This document shows positions 20,722-32,444 of a DNA stretch of 64,000 nt, piece after piece (the stretch's first letter is position 1; each line of letters begins with the position of its first letter). The notes beneath the pieces were generated by a model. It saw nothing but the letters and a program-made list of their open reading frames with translations. It was not told the DNA's origin and did not search any database. Made by a program: the position numbers and the translations under genes. Where the stretch lies: positions 42,534,564 to 42,598,563 of the forward strand of contig CM045734.1 in NCBI GenBank assembly GCA_024760905.1, written 5' to 3'. The DNA comes from Plotosus lineatus. Lineage: Eukaryota > Chordata > Actinopteri > Siluriformes > Plotosidae.

Positions 20722-21584
20722 TTTTTTTTTTCCATCATCCCAGCCCTGTTCCGTCCATCCACCGAACGCTGTGTGAATGTTAATGTCCCTCACCGGGTCA
20801 CTACAAACGTGCCAATACAACCACCACATCCATCCAAATATTTCCGAGCGCGCTGTTTCATATTGGGTTGCATTCTCAATTCCCTCCAGAGCTGATGTAA
20901 GGATGAAGGAGGGAAAGAAAAGAGGAAGAAGAAGAATAAAACAGGGTTTGTGGTGTGTGGTTATTCGGGGCTGACTCCATCACTGCTCCACTGAGCTGAT
21001 GAGAAGCTTCAGATTTTCCAGGACGCGCACGGTACTTCCTTTTTTTTCTTCTTTTTCTTCTTTTTTCTCTCTTTTTTTTTTTCTTTCTTTTTTTTTTTTT
21101 TTTTTTTTTTTGGTTCAGGGCTGCACCTCTCCAAATGCGCTCATTAGTTTACAGATGTGGCTGGAAGAAACGCAGGCGCTCTCTCCGAGCCTGATGAGGT
21201 CATTCATTTCCACTGCGTTGCTGAGGATGCGGGACGCGCAGGTTTGGACCGCTGGGACGCGACGCGCGCGCTTCTGTGCTGTTCACCGTCTCACGGGGGT
21301 TGCATCCAGACTTCTGCTGTAACCTAAACATACAGTACTTTTTCGAGTAGCACAAGTATGCATCTGTTTATTTATTCACTCACTCACTCACTCACTCATT
21401 CTATTTCTCTATTTTTTTCTCTCCATCATCTATTTCTCCGTTTCATCTATTCTATTCCCTTTCTTGCACTACACTGACATGCCAGATATTTAGTTATTTA
21501 TCTTTGCTGAACTGACTTCAGCTTTTTTTTTTTTTTTTTTTTTTTTTTAATCTGGATTGGACTACTTGTTTATTAACCTATTAA
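20666..21584 (+). other. start of intron 1, CpG-rich and polypyrimidine-rich
   Basis: CT-rich tracts lie at 20684-20732 and 21032-21112. CpG-rich DNA continues to about 21300, for example GGGACGCGACGCGCGCGCTT. An ATTC-like CACT repeat occurs at 21377-21400. I see no second exon. An alternative first exon or enhancer in the CpG-rich part is possible. Confidence 0.45.
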
Positions 21585-21878
21585 TATGATCCAGCGTGGC
21601 ACAACAAGAAGGTCATAGGTTCGAGCCCTGAGCTCTGCAAGGATGTTCCTGTGTGGAGTTTGCATATGAACACCCTGCTTATGTGGGTTCCCTCACACAC
21701 CCCAAAGACATACACATTAAACACTTCTGGTATCAAGAGTGCAAATATTTTCATATTGTTCCATTAAGGGACTCATGAATCGTTCAGGGAGTACCCAGCC
21801 TCTACACCGACTCGGCTAAGATAGGCTCCAGCATTTCCTCAAGTCTAGTAGAAAATAATGAAATAAATGAATGAAGAT
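21585..21878 (+). repeat. old SINE-B copy
   Basis: Diverged head lacking its first bases, then AAGAAGGTCATAGGTTCGAG, GTGTGGAGTTTGCATATG, AGATAGGCTCCAGCATTTCC and a tail of AAATGAATGAAG. Confidence 0.7.
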
Positions 21879-21879
21879 G

Positions 21880-22417
21880 ATCCATGCAGAGTTCTCTCAA
21901 ACTAGTGATGACACAGATATGTACCATAAAAAAGACAGAATGCTTTAGATAGGAATTGCAGATGCAATAGATTGCAAAGTTGTCAGCAGATTCCGGGCAT
22001 GATCTCATGAAGAGCTGACTGAAACCGACGTGGTTATCGGGGATTTATTTTTTAAACTCTTTTTACCTCCACTGCATTCAAAATCATTTGAGGAGCTTCA
22101 AACCAAATGTTAAATACAATCCCATCACTTGACAGCAAGTGCTATTCACTGCATTTTTCTATTGTGAGTCGATATCTAAAAGAGAAAGTAACACAAGCAA
22201 AACTGCTGTTGACATTTCCGTGGATGCTGATCAGCTGGTTTATTATTCCCTTTATTCCCCCGTGATCCTTTTTCCTGATGTGTAAATTTGCAGCTGCTGT
22301 TTTTTTTTTTGTTTTGTTTTTTTTTTCCCCCCTTCGAAGTAACAGGGATGATCTTACAGTGGAAACCTACATTGGCAGCACTTAGATATTATCCAAAACA
22401 TTTTTTCTTCTCATTAA

Positions 22418-22450
<33 letters not shown>

Positions 22451-23020
22451 GAAGAATGTTGATGCATCACTGAGTCTAAAATGTGCCCATCTTTCCCAGG
22501 CTGCCAGTGTTAGCAGGTCTAATTATGAGAGGACTTGGCCCCAGGCTGCTCATGTCCCTGCCTCTTGAAGCTTACTCCCTGTAAGCAGAATGGGTTGCTT
22601 GAGATGCACTGGTTTCTGTGGTCTGAGAGAAGAAGTGAAACAGGCTGTAAATGTCATTGACTTAAACTGCAGGGTAGTGAGATATCCACACGTCAAAGGG
22701 ATTGACACTGTGTACTGGGTGCATGTTGCATTATAATATATTACAGTTTGCACTACTATAACCAGAATAAAGGCTGATTAACTGTTTAATATACACATAC
22801 AAACATCATAGCACAGGGCAAATTATAATCAGATTTCCAGTTTGCTTGCTTCAGAAGAAAACTACTTTCTGTTGAAAAAAAAAAAAGTTATCTCTGTTTT
22901 AATGAATTAACAAAATAGTTTGTCATGAAAAACATCAATTTCAGCTTTGCATTTCTGAAATTAAATATTTTCATGACAAATAATCAGCATTTTTAAAGGT
23001 AATTTCTTATTTTAAAAAGC
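21880..23020 (+). other. intronic sequence without recognised features
   Basis: AT-rich DNA with poly-T (22300-22330) and poly-A (22420-22452) runs. No exon with supported splice sites was found. Confidence 0.5.
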
Positions 23021-23022
<2 letters not shown>

Positions 23023-23069
<47 letters not shown>

Positions 23070-23099
23070 GTAGTAGTATTAGTATTAGTATTATTATTA
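23023..23099. repeat. (ATT)n microsatellite
   Basis: About 77 bases of ATT with AGT variants. Confidence 0.95.
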
Positions 23100-23247
23100 T
23101 AAGAAAAGAGGACCGATTTATTTTTATTTTTTTTAATGAAAAGTTAGCTCATTATTTAAAAATTGAACAGCCAAAATGTTTCTTTTTCGCATGAGAAATG
23201 ACCCAATTAAATCAGAAAAAAACAGAAGCAATTAAAAAAAAAAAAAG

Positions 23248-23545
23248 AGGACAGCAAGAAGGTCGTGGATTCGAATCTTGAGCTCAGTGAAGGCGTTTCA
23301 GGGTGAAGTTTGCATGTTCTCCTTGTGCTTTTGTGTATTTCCTATAGATAATTTGGTTTTCTTTCACATTCAAAGACATGCACATGAGGCTCTTTGGATT
23401 TTCAGTATTGGTCCTGTGTGTGAGTGTGTGGCTCTGATGGTCTGGTAATGGACTAGCATTTAAAATTGGATGAGATAGGCTCCAGCGTCCATTAGAACCT
23501 GGTGTAATTAAGTGGGGTTAAGCAAATGAATGAATGAATGAAAAA
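23248..23545 (+). repeat. old SINE-B copy
   Basis: GACAGCAAGAAGGTCGTGGATTCG marks the head. AGTTTGCATGTTCTCC and GAGATAGGCTCCAGCGTCC mark the body, and GAATGAATGAATGAAA is the tail. Confidence 0.72.
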
Positions 23546-23564
23546 TAAATTATGAACTTCATAG

Positions 23565-23868
23565 TCCTCTTTAGGGGTACAGAGAGGCTAGCACCCATCT
23601 CAGCCAACTCTGATCGAGAGCAGAGTATCCATGGACAGCTTGCCAGGCTATTGCAGGGCAGAAAGATGCTGACGGCTGCGTAGCCCACTCTTGATGAAAA
23701 TCAGCCATGGTTCTTTTTCATGCCTCTCACCATAGACAGTGAGAGACATGGTCAGCCTTTGATAACCCAGTTCGCTGCACTGGATGGACAGCAATGACAG
23801 TTTGGCTTGAACCCCAAGCTTTCGATCAGTAATCCATCACCTTACCACCGGGCCACAACTGTCATATA
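23565..23868 (-). repeat. composite SINE, diverged
   Basis: Reversed SINE-B tail (AGGCTAGCACCCATCTCAGC), then reversed SINE-A body (CAGCCATGGTTCTTTTTCAT) and head (TTACCACCGGGCCACAACTG). Confidence 0.8.
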
Positions 23869-23869
23869 A

Positions 23870-25110
23870 AAATGAATCAATCTTGACGCAGTGCACTTTC
23901 CTAGCTTTCTCATAGAGTTTTTTTTTTTTTTTTATAATGTATTTTAATAAATAAATAGTATGAAAATATATTACACTTAATTTCCATGTTATCCATGGAG
24001 ACCGGTTTGAGCTCATCACTGACTTAATTAATTCAGTAAGCATTTTGTTATCTGTATTAAAATGGAGAAATATGATTTTCTCCGAGTTCTTGCAGTTCTT
24101 TAGTGAAACATTTCCACAGTTTTGTGAATGGGTTTGAGGAAGGAACTTTTAATTGGAGACTCAGTGAAAGGATAGCATTTTGTTTTGTGAATCCATTCCA
24201 AGATTTCTTGTTTTTTTTATTATTTATTTATTCCTAATTACCTCCGTGTAATTCAGTACGAGTGAAGCAAATCTGTCTGATGCATTTAGATCAGAGCTCA
24301 TGAAAGCTTACTTGAATAATAAGATGCAGCTGCTGTCGTGTTTTCTGCCATTTGGGTGTGTAAGGAAGTTTAAAGTTTATTCAGCTGCAAGAAAACGAAA
24401 AAAAAAAAAAAAAAAAAAGACTTTAACAGACTATCATATGTATACCAGTTGCTCTTGTGATAGTCTGTTAAAGTATTTATTTATTTATTTTTTGGGCTTT
24501 TCGTGAACATTAAATCTAGTTGAGTCAGTGATATTCCCTTTTGCACATTCTGCTTGAGCAGATTTTCAGCACGCCAAGTCTTCTTATTGACGTTGTCATT
24601 ATAGCAACCAAATAAATAGATCCCTCCTAACAATTTTAAGATAAATCTTGGTGCATTGGTCGCTTTAGCAAATGCTATTATGCAATACAGTATATTGAGA
24701 ACTCAGCTTGCAGTCTGTGCTGATGGGATGTTTGAATTGCATTGTGTTGGCTCACCAGATGCTTGAGGCGGACCATGAAATAACAATGCGTGATGACAAG
24801 AAACACTTTGTTCAGAAAAATCCATTGGTGGATAGCAATCAGGCTAGCCTTCTGGGCCAAACCATAGAAACTATGTCATAGTTAAGGAGTTCTACAGTTG
24901 AGTTCCCACAGTGCTATGGTTGCATTTCAGTAGCTTGGACCTGACACATGTAGAGTACTGTTTATATCTGTTATTCACGCAAAGGAAAGTTTGAACCACG
25001 ACTCACTTATTCCTGTAATTTGCAACCAACATAACACAAAACCTTTTGACCTAATAGAACAGAATTTGTAAAAACAACATGAGGCTGTTTCAATGCTACA
25101 ACATTTTATA
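23870..25110 (+). other. intronic sequence with one short hairpin
   Basis: AT-rich DNA without repeat families. It contains the inverted repeat described at 24421-24473, but no supported exon. Confidence 0.5.
24421..24473. repeat. perfect 16-bp inverted repeat (hairpin)
   Basis: CTTTAACAGACTATCA (24421-24436) and TGATAGTCTGTTAAAG (24458-24473) are exact reverse complements around a 21-base loop. A-rich sequence before it and T-rich sequence after it extend the stem imperfectly. Confidence 0.9.
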
Positions 25111-25126
25111 CACCCATTATCTACAC

Positions 25127-25460
25127 CACGGGTGGCAAACTCATGCCACAAAGTATTGTGTAGCTGCTGTTTTTTGGTTTTTTATTTATTTATTTATTTA
25201 TTTTTATTTCAACCAAACAGCCGCACACCTGACTTGGCTCATTTAATCAGCTGAGCTGAGTCTTCAGGCAGTTCATTGGTCATTCTCTGTATACAGCACT
25301 CAGATTGACCAATCAACTGCCTGAAGACTCAAATCAGTTGATGAAATGAGCTGAGTCAGGTGTGCGGCTGTTTGGTTGAAATTAAAAAAAACAAAACAAA
25401 ACAAAAAAAAACAACAGCCATACAGCACTTTGTGGAATGGGTTTGGGTTCGACACCCCTG
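25127..25460. mobile_element. foldback hAT MITE with 8-bp target duplication
   Basis: The whole element is a long inverted repeat. Left-arm blocks such as GCCGCACACCTGACTTGGCT and GTCTTCAGGCAGTTCATTGG are mirrored in the right arm, and the right tip is GACACCCCTG. A perfect ATCTACAC duplication lies at 25119-25126 and 25461-25468. The 8-bp duplication and the CAGGGGTG-type tip assign it to the hAT superfamily. It has the same family structure as 40734-41008. Confidence 0.93.
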
Positions 25461-25468
25461 ATCTACAC

Positions 25469-26285
25469 TGGTTATGTATTACAGGTGTAGGGAAAGGTAG
25501 AGTCAATCTCAGCTGTCCTCAGGTGAAAGGTGGTCTCCACCAGTGGTCCCCAACCTTTTTATTAAAGCTGACCGGTCAACGCTTGACAATTTTACCGTGG
25601 CCCGGTGGGGGGGTAGCTTGTTTATATTGTAAATATAATACCCCGCCCTTGCCCAGAGTCAGCTGAGATGTGCGCCAGTCTCCCTAATCAGGATAAAGCA
25701 TTACATTTTTTAATTGAGCTCGAACTCTTCTTAAAAAAACATACAAACAAACAAACAAACAAAAAAAAACCCACAGGTGATGGTGCACCAGCTGGGAGAA
25801 TGAAGGCTCAGGCTCAGTCTCACCCGAAATCCCCTCTATTGTTTGAAACATGCCAACTAGCCTCTGTTTATGTGCCGTCCCCTTGTGGGTTACAGTTTAA
25901 CGCTAAAATGACCGACATGTAACCGAGAGAATCCGGTCATTTTCAAAATAAAAGTTTTTTCAAAAATAATATAATTTCGACTCAGATAATATATAAAACA
26001 GAAATAAAGAATGATTTCTTGTGCGGCCCGGTACCAATTGATTCACGGACCGGTACTGGCCTGGGGGTTGGGGGTCACTGGTCTACACCTTGAACACTTT
26101 GCCTGCATATTTTAGGACTAACACAGACAAACCATTCACACCTCTGTCTAATTCAGAGTGGTCAGTTGATCTGCATGTATTTATTTGGTGGAAGGAACTT
26201 GGAGCATGTGACGAAACCCAGGTGGATATGGAGAAAACATACAAGCTCCATAGAGAAATTCCCAATCAAGATAGAGGTTAGAACC
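25469..26285 (-). repeat. decayed SINE-B split by a hAT element
   Basis: Faint SINE-B similarity lies on both sides of the hAT at 25541-26080. Left of it is CAGGTGTAGGGAAAGG; right of it are AACCATTCACACCTCTG and AAACATACAAGCTCCATAGAG. Most of the support is in 26090-26285. Confidence 0.5.
25541..26080 (+). mobile_element. ZAPHOD-like non-autonomous hAT element
   Basis: The tips are CAGTGGTCCCCAACC and GGTTGGGGGTCACTG. The 8-bp duplications are GTCTCCAC (25533-25540) and GTCTACAC (26081-26088), with one mismatch. The interior has the rare-C GGCCCGG and ACCGGTAC blocks typical of this hAT type. A SINE-B tail fragment lies inside at 25628-25710. A second copy lies at 56686-57239. Confidence 0.92.
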
Positions 26286-26289
26286 ACAA

Positions 26290-26620
26290 TGCATCATATG
26301 TTTCTTGTAATGTTGCCATTATTTTCCATTATTAACTCCTAAATGCGATAATGTGGCTCTATTATGTAATATTATCACCTGTATATTACATGCTGTTTGA
26401 ACCAAGTTGCCACATGTCATTTAGAACTAAGTTCTCAGATCTCAGGACCCAGAATTAGAGATTGTTCAGACAGTTATGTAAGAATTTGCCAAAAACAGGA
26501 TCTTGTCTCAGTTACAGCTGATTTCTTTCTTCAGAATGTCTTGCACAATATCCTACTGAGTGAGAAATAATATTCAGTACGGCACCACTGCCTAAAAGTT
26601 TGAATATATTTCACCAGAAT
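26290..26620 (+). other. intronic sequence without recognised features
   Basis: No repeat or exon was recognised. Confidence 0.5.
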
Positions 26621-26638
26621 TATATCACCGTGAAGCCG

Positions 26639-27008
26639 GAGGGCAGTGGTGGCCTGATGGTAAAAAGTACTGGATCACTGATCTTAGGGTTGGGGGTTCG
26701 AGTCCCACTCTCCACAAGGTTGTCACTGTCGCCCATTGTAGGTAACTGGGTTATCAAAGGTCGGCCATGTCTCTCACTGTCTGTGGTGAGAGCTTCCAGA
26801 AGAACCATCGCTGACTTTCATCAAGAGTAGCTGCATAGCCGTCAGTGTGTTTCTGCCCCTTGCTAAAGGGTTGTGTCAGGAAAGGCATCTGACATAAAAA
26901 ACCTATACAATATCAAATATGCGAATCATTAATATGACTTCCATGGAGATGGAGGCAGTTGATTAGCTGTGGTGACCCCTGAAAGGGAACAGCTGAAAGG
27001 AAAAGAAG
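26639..27008 (+). repeat. SINE-A, full length
   Basis: An intact B box (GGGGGTTCGAGTCCC) and the full RTE-derived tail, ending GAACAGCTGAAAGGAAAAGA. Imperfect duplications of about 16 bases, ATCACCGTGAAGCCGG before and ATCATCGTAAAGCCAG after, support insertion by target-primed reverse transcription. Confidence 0.9.
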
Positions 27009-27139
27009 ATCATCGTAAAGCCAGGGCAGTGGCAGTTTAGTGGAAAAGGCAATGGGTTGCTGCTCTGAAGGTCAGCAGTTTAATCCCCACTATCTCCACT
27101 GCTGCTTTGAGCAAGGCTCTTATCCCTCAGTTGTATATA

Positions 27140-28081
27140 CAGACGCTCCCCGACTTACATTTTAGTTCGGTTCCAGACGGCCGAATGTAAGTTGAAAAAA
27201 AAAAAAAAACCTGTATGTTCCAGTGACGTCTGACGTTCATACTGTATTATACATCCATAAATACCATTACCGTATCTCATAAAACACTCCTAAATCAATT
27301 ATTATAAACATAACGTTGTAAAATAATATCAAATATATCAAATAATATCAACATTAATTTCAAATAAATTAAATTCAAGCAAAATAATTTCAGACAGCTA
27401 AATTTTAATCAAATAAGGGGGCAGTGGTGGTCTGGTGGTATAGGGCGCTGGATCGCTGATCCAAAGATTGGGGGTTCGAGTCCCACTCGCCACAAGGTTA
27501 TCACTGTCCCCCCCAGTGCGGCTAACTGGGTTATCAAAGGCGGGTCATGTCTCTCACTGTCTATGGTGTGAGGCATGTAAAAGAACCATTGCTGACTTTC
27601 ATAATAGTAGCTGCAAAGTTATCAGCGTGTTTCTGTCCCTTGCTAAAAAGGGTTGTGACAGGAAGGGCATCTGACGTAAAACCCTCTGCCAAATCAAAAA
27701 CGTGCGAATCAGATGATTCGCTGTGGCGACTCCCGAGTAAAAGGGAAAAAGCCGAAAGGAAGACAGACAGTTAAATTTTAATCAAATACAGTATCAAATA
27801 TAACCTTTAACATTCTCTGTGATACGATCTTTCTCCTTGTAAATGGTTCTGAGTAAAGGGTAAAGGGTAACACGCAGTGAACTGGGAAGAAGGAGGGTAC
27901 GTTCAGTCTGTCGTTGAACAGTGGATTCAGCGTCATGCGGAAGTAGCGTATTATGTCAGCGTACTACGTAGGTACGTCTCGTACTACAGAGAGCACGCTA
28001 AACTCAAAATTTGACTTTTTTTTTTTAAACGTAAAATGGAAAAATACGTAAAACAAATGAACATAAAGCGGGGAGTGTCTG
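27140..28081. mobile_element. TA-flanked DNA transposon (pogo/Tigger-like), non-autonomous
   Basis: The ends are CAGACGCTCCCCGACTTACA and, on the right, AAGCGGGGAGTGTCTG. TA duplications lie at 27138-27139 and 28082-28083. The CCGACTTAC-type tips resemble Tigger-like elements. The interior holds a SINE-A at 27416-27764, and no transposase frame. Confidence 0.88.
27416..27764 (+). repeat. SINE-A with a 24-bp target duplication
   Basis: The head is GCAGTGGTGGTCTGGTGGTA, and a complete tail ends AAAAAGCCGAAAGGA. The flanking repeat AGACAGCTAAATTTTAATCA plus AATA (27392-27415) recurs at 27765-27788 with one mismatch. This is an unusually long and clear duplication. Confidence 0.94.
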
Positions 28082-28224
28082 TAAATAAAAAAATAATATT
28101 AATTTTATGTCGCTCTGGATAAGAGTGTCTGTCAAAGGGCTTAAATGTAAAATGTCTGTTTCAGACTGTCAATACCCTTAAAAACTAAGGAAATAATTTA
28201 AGATCAATATAAATATTTACATAG

Positions 28225-28500
28225 TCATTTGTTGAACCTCTGAGTCCTACTCAGATCGTGGGATAACCGAAGCCTATCTAAGCCACACTCTAGTTTGCTG
28301 GTCTGTTATAGCACCAACACACACACAACCATTCACATCGCCAATTTGCCTAATGCCTAATGGAGTGTGGGAGGAAGCCAGAGTTGTTCAATCATTTTCT
28401 GAACTGATTATTCCCAATTGGGATTTCAGAGAGGCATATCTCAGCCAACTCTGGGTGAGGGCAGAATACACCCTGGACAGCTCACCAGGCCATCGTAGGA
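28225..28500 (-). repeat. SINE-B fragments, rearranged
   Basis: Two reversed SINE-B pieces are joined. One has AACCATTCACATCGCCAATT and GAGTGTGGGAGGAAGCCAG. The other has CTCAGCCAACTCTGGGTGAG and ACAGCTCACCAGGCCATCG. The order suggests a second copy inserted into or fused with the first. Confidence 0.65.
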
Positions 28501-29455
28501 CATGGGGAAATATTGGCACTATATTGAGTCATCTTGGATAGTCATTTCAGTGGTTGCTATATTTTATTCACATAATCTATTCCTATTTAATCTATTACTC
28601 TGGTTTATTTCAAAATGTAATTTATTTCAAATTGATCTTTTGGTTTTGTTTTACACTGCATTAGCTCTGATAGCAAAACAATATAAAACTCTTTTTAATT
28701 CACATTTTCTATCCTTGACTTCCCATGCTTGGATTTAAAAGCGAAATTACTGAAAAATCTGAAGTGAGATGCTTCAAAACAAGAAAAACTGGCGTTCTAA
28801 GGGATGGGATCCACACGTGGTCCTTTCCTATACTCATAATAAAGTACTCTTATAAATAACTTTTTTATTAAAGAATATAAAATATATACATTTAATACAT
28901 TTGAACTTACGTCAGTAACTCCTTCACAATGTACAGTGATGCCATATTTTGAAAATGAAAGCAGTTCCAATGACATTAGATATCAAATTTAGTTCAAGCA
29001 GTTTCTTCTGCTGAAGCCAAAGCACTGAGCAAAACAATTACATTTTTTTATGATGACTTGATTGAGCATCGCTGGCTTTGTCTTGTTGTTATTTTTTCTT
29101 GATATTTTCTGGTGTGTGATTGATATTCACCATCTGGCCTCAGGCGATTTAACTGTATTAGCACTGAAGAGTTTTAACAGGAAAGTCTGTAGTAGTCATT
29201 GTGTTCCCTTCCCACTGAAGTGCTGCCACCAGAGCTTGTCTGAATTTTATGAGACCACAAAGCAGTTAGAATTGAAGAGTAGTGGGTACATTTTGGTGTG
29301 CAGGTTTTGCTGATGGGGCATCTGAAAATGCCACAGATATAGACTGCATAAAGGTTCTTAATGATATGCTTAATTTTATGCATGGGACAAGGGTCAGGCT
29401 GACCTTTCTAGTTGGGAAAGATGTAAAGTTTGTCCCAATGAGAATTCTCTGCAAG
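28501..29455 (+). other. intronic sequence without recognised features
   Basis: AT-rich DNA. Short open frames at 29062-29313 and 29282-29491 match nothing I know and lack supporting splice sites. Confidence 0.45.
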
Positions 29456-29457
29456 AA

Positions 29458-31445
29458 AGAGATGAGATCTTTATTGTCCACTGTTCCATGACAATGAAAA
29501 TCAGTTTAGCAGTTTTTTAAAATTATTATTTTTTTTATAGCAGCAATTATGAAAGAGCACAAAAGACAACCAAGGCACTATACTAAGCTATACATGTGCA
29601 TCTACCTACACACCCATATACACATGCTTATGTCTAGACATGTAGACATGCATACATATCCTATATACACCTATATCTATTCACATATTGACATTTACAG
29701 ACCATATATATAATGCACATATTTACACCTATTCGCACACACATTGAGGTGAATAATATACACCGGGTAAGAGCTTTTAATTATAAGGTGCATGACGCGA
29801 AAATGATATGATGTTGGAGACCTGCTCTTAACATGAGTATTGCACTGTCCAGGAAGCTAGTCTGAATGATATTTATTAAGTCAGTGTGTGACGGTGGTAG
29901 TGGGTTTGCATGCTTAACAGATTGTGGGTAAAAGTTGTTCTTGTTTTTGTTTACGGTGTCCTGTACTTTTTTCCAAATGGGATGAGGGAAGAAAAGGGGG
30001 TGTCCTGGGTGTGTTGGGTCCCTGATAATTTCATTGGCTCTACTCTGAAGTGTGCCAGAGTAAATGTCACTGAGGGAGTTCAGTGTAGTTCCAGTTATCT
30101 GCTCTGCCATTTTCACTACCCACTGCAAGGCCTTTCTGTCCTTTGCAGTACAGTTTGCTGAACACGGTACGTATACAGAAATAGGTCAGAAGGCTCTCAA
30201 TAGTGGAGCGGTAAAGGTTCGTCAGTAGGGGTCGGGATTGACAAGCTTGTCGAAGCGTTCTGAGGAAGTACATCCTATTTTGTGCTTACCTTACCTGGTA
30301 GGAAATGTTTGTGTTCCTGGTGAAGTAAGCAGAGATGTGGACGCCAATAAACCTGAAGCACTCCACCCTCTCTACCTTCACTACATGAATGGAGAGGGCA
30401 AAGTGCTCAGTTTGTTTCAATGTCCTGAAGTCCATTACCATCTCCTTGGGTTTTGGATATTTTAAGTTCCAGATGTCTATTGTCGAACCATCGCCACATA
30501 TGCCGGACCTCCTTCCTGTGGACTAACACGTTATTCGTAATCAAGCCTATGATGGTGGTGTCGTTGGTGAATTTGATGATGGTGTTACTGGTGTGAGTGG
30601 GGGAACAGTCATCCATGAAGAGGGGGCTAAGAACACACCCCTGTGGTGTTCCAGTGTTCATAATGAGCGTGGAGGAAATGCATTCTCCTATCCTGACCTT
30701 CTGAGGCCTGTTGCTGAAAAAGTCTAGTGTCCAGGTGCACATTGAGCTCCCTAGGCCTGGATTGCCAAACTTCTGAAACAGTTTATGTGGCTGAACTGGA
30801 TTAAAAACGGAGCTGAAATCTACAAACAGCTTCCTCACCTAGGAGTTGTTGCTGTCCGGGTGTGGAAGGGCTGTGTGGAGGGCAGTGCTGATGGCATCCT
30901 CTGTTGACTGTTTGCTCTGTATGTCAACTGATGCGGATTGAGATCAACAGGAATGGCAGGCTTGATGTGAGACAAGACGAGTCTCTCGAATCATTTGGTG
31001 ATAATAGGGTTAGAAGGTAGTCTAGACAGCTTGTTGTGCTCTTCTTAGGTACGAGAATGATGATGGCTGTTTTGAAGCATGTGAGAACCATACATTGCAG
31101 TAGCGAGAGGTTAAATATGGTGGTGGAAACTCCCACTAGTTGATCTGCACATTTTTAAAGTACCCCTCCTGTTACTTCGGATCACTAGCTTTCCTGGAGT
31201 TGATTCCCTGCAGGGTGGCTCTAATCTGGTGATGTCGCAGCTGGATGGGGTCATTGTCCTTCGCTGAAAGAGCTTTTCTGTTGTGTTGGTCGAAGCGAGT
31301 GAAGAACTGGTTCAGGGTGTCCAGTAGGCTGTTGTCTGAGGAATTTGCTGATGTGTTCATGTCCTTGTTGCCAGTGAGTGCCTTGATCCCCTCCCACATA
31401 TTCCCAGTGCTGTTTTCATCAAAGTGCTCCTCGATGAGTTGTATA
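29458..31445 (-). mobile_element. L2/CR1-type LINE, 5' truncated and decayed
   Basis: Sense runs right to left. The 3' end at 29458 reads, on the minus strand, CAGTGGACAATAAAGATCTC, a polyadenylation-like LINE tail. The coding part before it contains a linker, a reverse transcriptase and a C-terminal segment (ANEIIRDPTHPGHPLFFPHP). This family differs from LINE-J by its tail and RT sequence. A second piece of its 3' end lies at 50172-50280. Confidence 0.88.
30407..31400 (-). pseudogene. L2-type reverse transcriptase (decayed)
   Basis: At the right end lie WEGIKALTGNKDMN and LLDTLNQFFTRFDQHN. They are followed by ATLQGINSRKASDP and the RT N-terminus CFKTAIIILVPKKSTTSCL. Toward 30407 come LFVDFSSVFNPVQPHKL, the VRIGECISSTLIMNTGTPQG CVLSP block and IIKFTNDTTIIGLI. 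The last of these is the catalytic block with TNDT in place of the usual ADDT, so the enzyme would be inactive even without the frameshifts. Confidence 0.86.
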
Positions 31446-32440
31446 TAGTGTTATAGAAAGAATTACAGTTGGTATTCTATAGGCTATCTCTTCCTTCACA
31501 GACTCTGGTGGGTAAACAGTAGACATAGCAGTGTTGAATCAACAGTACTTTATTGTGTTTTTCGAAGAGTTCAAATAGTTTCCAAGCTCAATACGAGTTT
31601 TTTTTTTTTTTTTTTTTTGGGACTCGGATTTCAAGATCAATACTGTTCATTCAAATGACACCATATACTGTATGATACAGTATAGAGATTACAGTAGTCA
31701 CTTTTCATATGATTCTATTGTATTATTGCCAAAGTAACACAACTGATTTACAATTATAAGCTCAATGAAAAAACATAAATTTCTCTGCATCACAGACAAG
31801 ACATTAATCTACAAACGATACTGAAATCTGTCGTAGCCTTTCATTCATGTATTGAAAGGGGCAGTAGTGTGGGTGTTCAAAAAACAAACAAAAAAGTCTA
31901 AATATCAATTATGGTAAATCAAAGAAATGGTGTTATCAAACAAGAAATAGCTGTTCATAAAAGTGGGAAGTTGATGTATAAAGGATACTGCACATTAATT
32001 GAGTTCATACACAAAACTTTGTTGCCAGCTGTGATAGTGTAGTTAGTATTGTTGTCACCTCTGCCACTTTACATAATTATTTACTAATTAATTTATTTGT
32101 TTTTGTGGCTATGCAAGCCTATATCCCAAGAAGTAGGTGCCATATCTCTGTCAACTTGTCACTAAAGTGTAAAACAAATTTATTAACAAGTAATTGTAGG
32201 TCATGTTCAAGGTCAGCGAAATCACCAGCTAGCTAAGTTGCAGCTAATGCAATTCACCCACTGGGGACTCAAGTTAGGGATTTGTAACTGCATCTCTGAA
32301 ATCTATTCATCCTACTGCAATTAGTTGTTGTTGTAATTCATTTCCATTTTCTCCATATTGGGCTGATAAACTCTTTTTTGTTTGCAAGTTGAAAGGCTAT
32401 TGAACAAATATAGACATGTAGATCTGAGGTCCTGATTCAA
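31446..32440 (+). other. intronic sequence without recognised features
   Basis: AT-rich DNA with a poly-T run at 31598-31618. No gene or family was recognised. Confidence 0.5.
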
Positions 32441-32444
32441 TATT

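Larger units (their letters stand above)
27022..28155 (+). repeat. SINE-D split by a TIR element
   Basis: The head and body (GGCAGTGGCAGTTTAGTGG, GAGCAAGGCTCTTATCCCTC) lie at 27022-27139. The tail (TCGCTCTGGATAAGAGTGTC, TTAAATGTAAAATG) follows at 28110-28155. The two join across the element at 27140-28081 and its TA duplication. Confidence 0.85.

Noticed and set aside
20395..20829. Minus-strand frame over the first exon region.
   Set aside because: It translates GA and CT repeats and overlaps the well-supported + strand start and donor.
29062..29491. Two overlapping frames of 70-83 codons as possible exons.
   Set aside because: There is no recognisable domain, no convincing acceptor/donor pair, and the length is within chance for AT-rich DNA.
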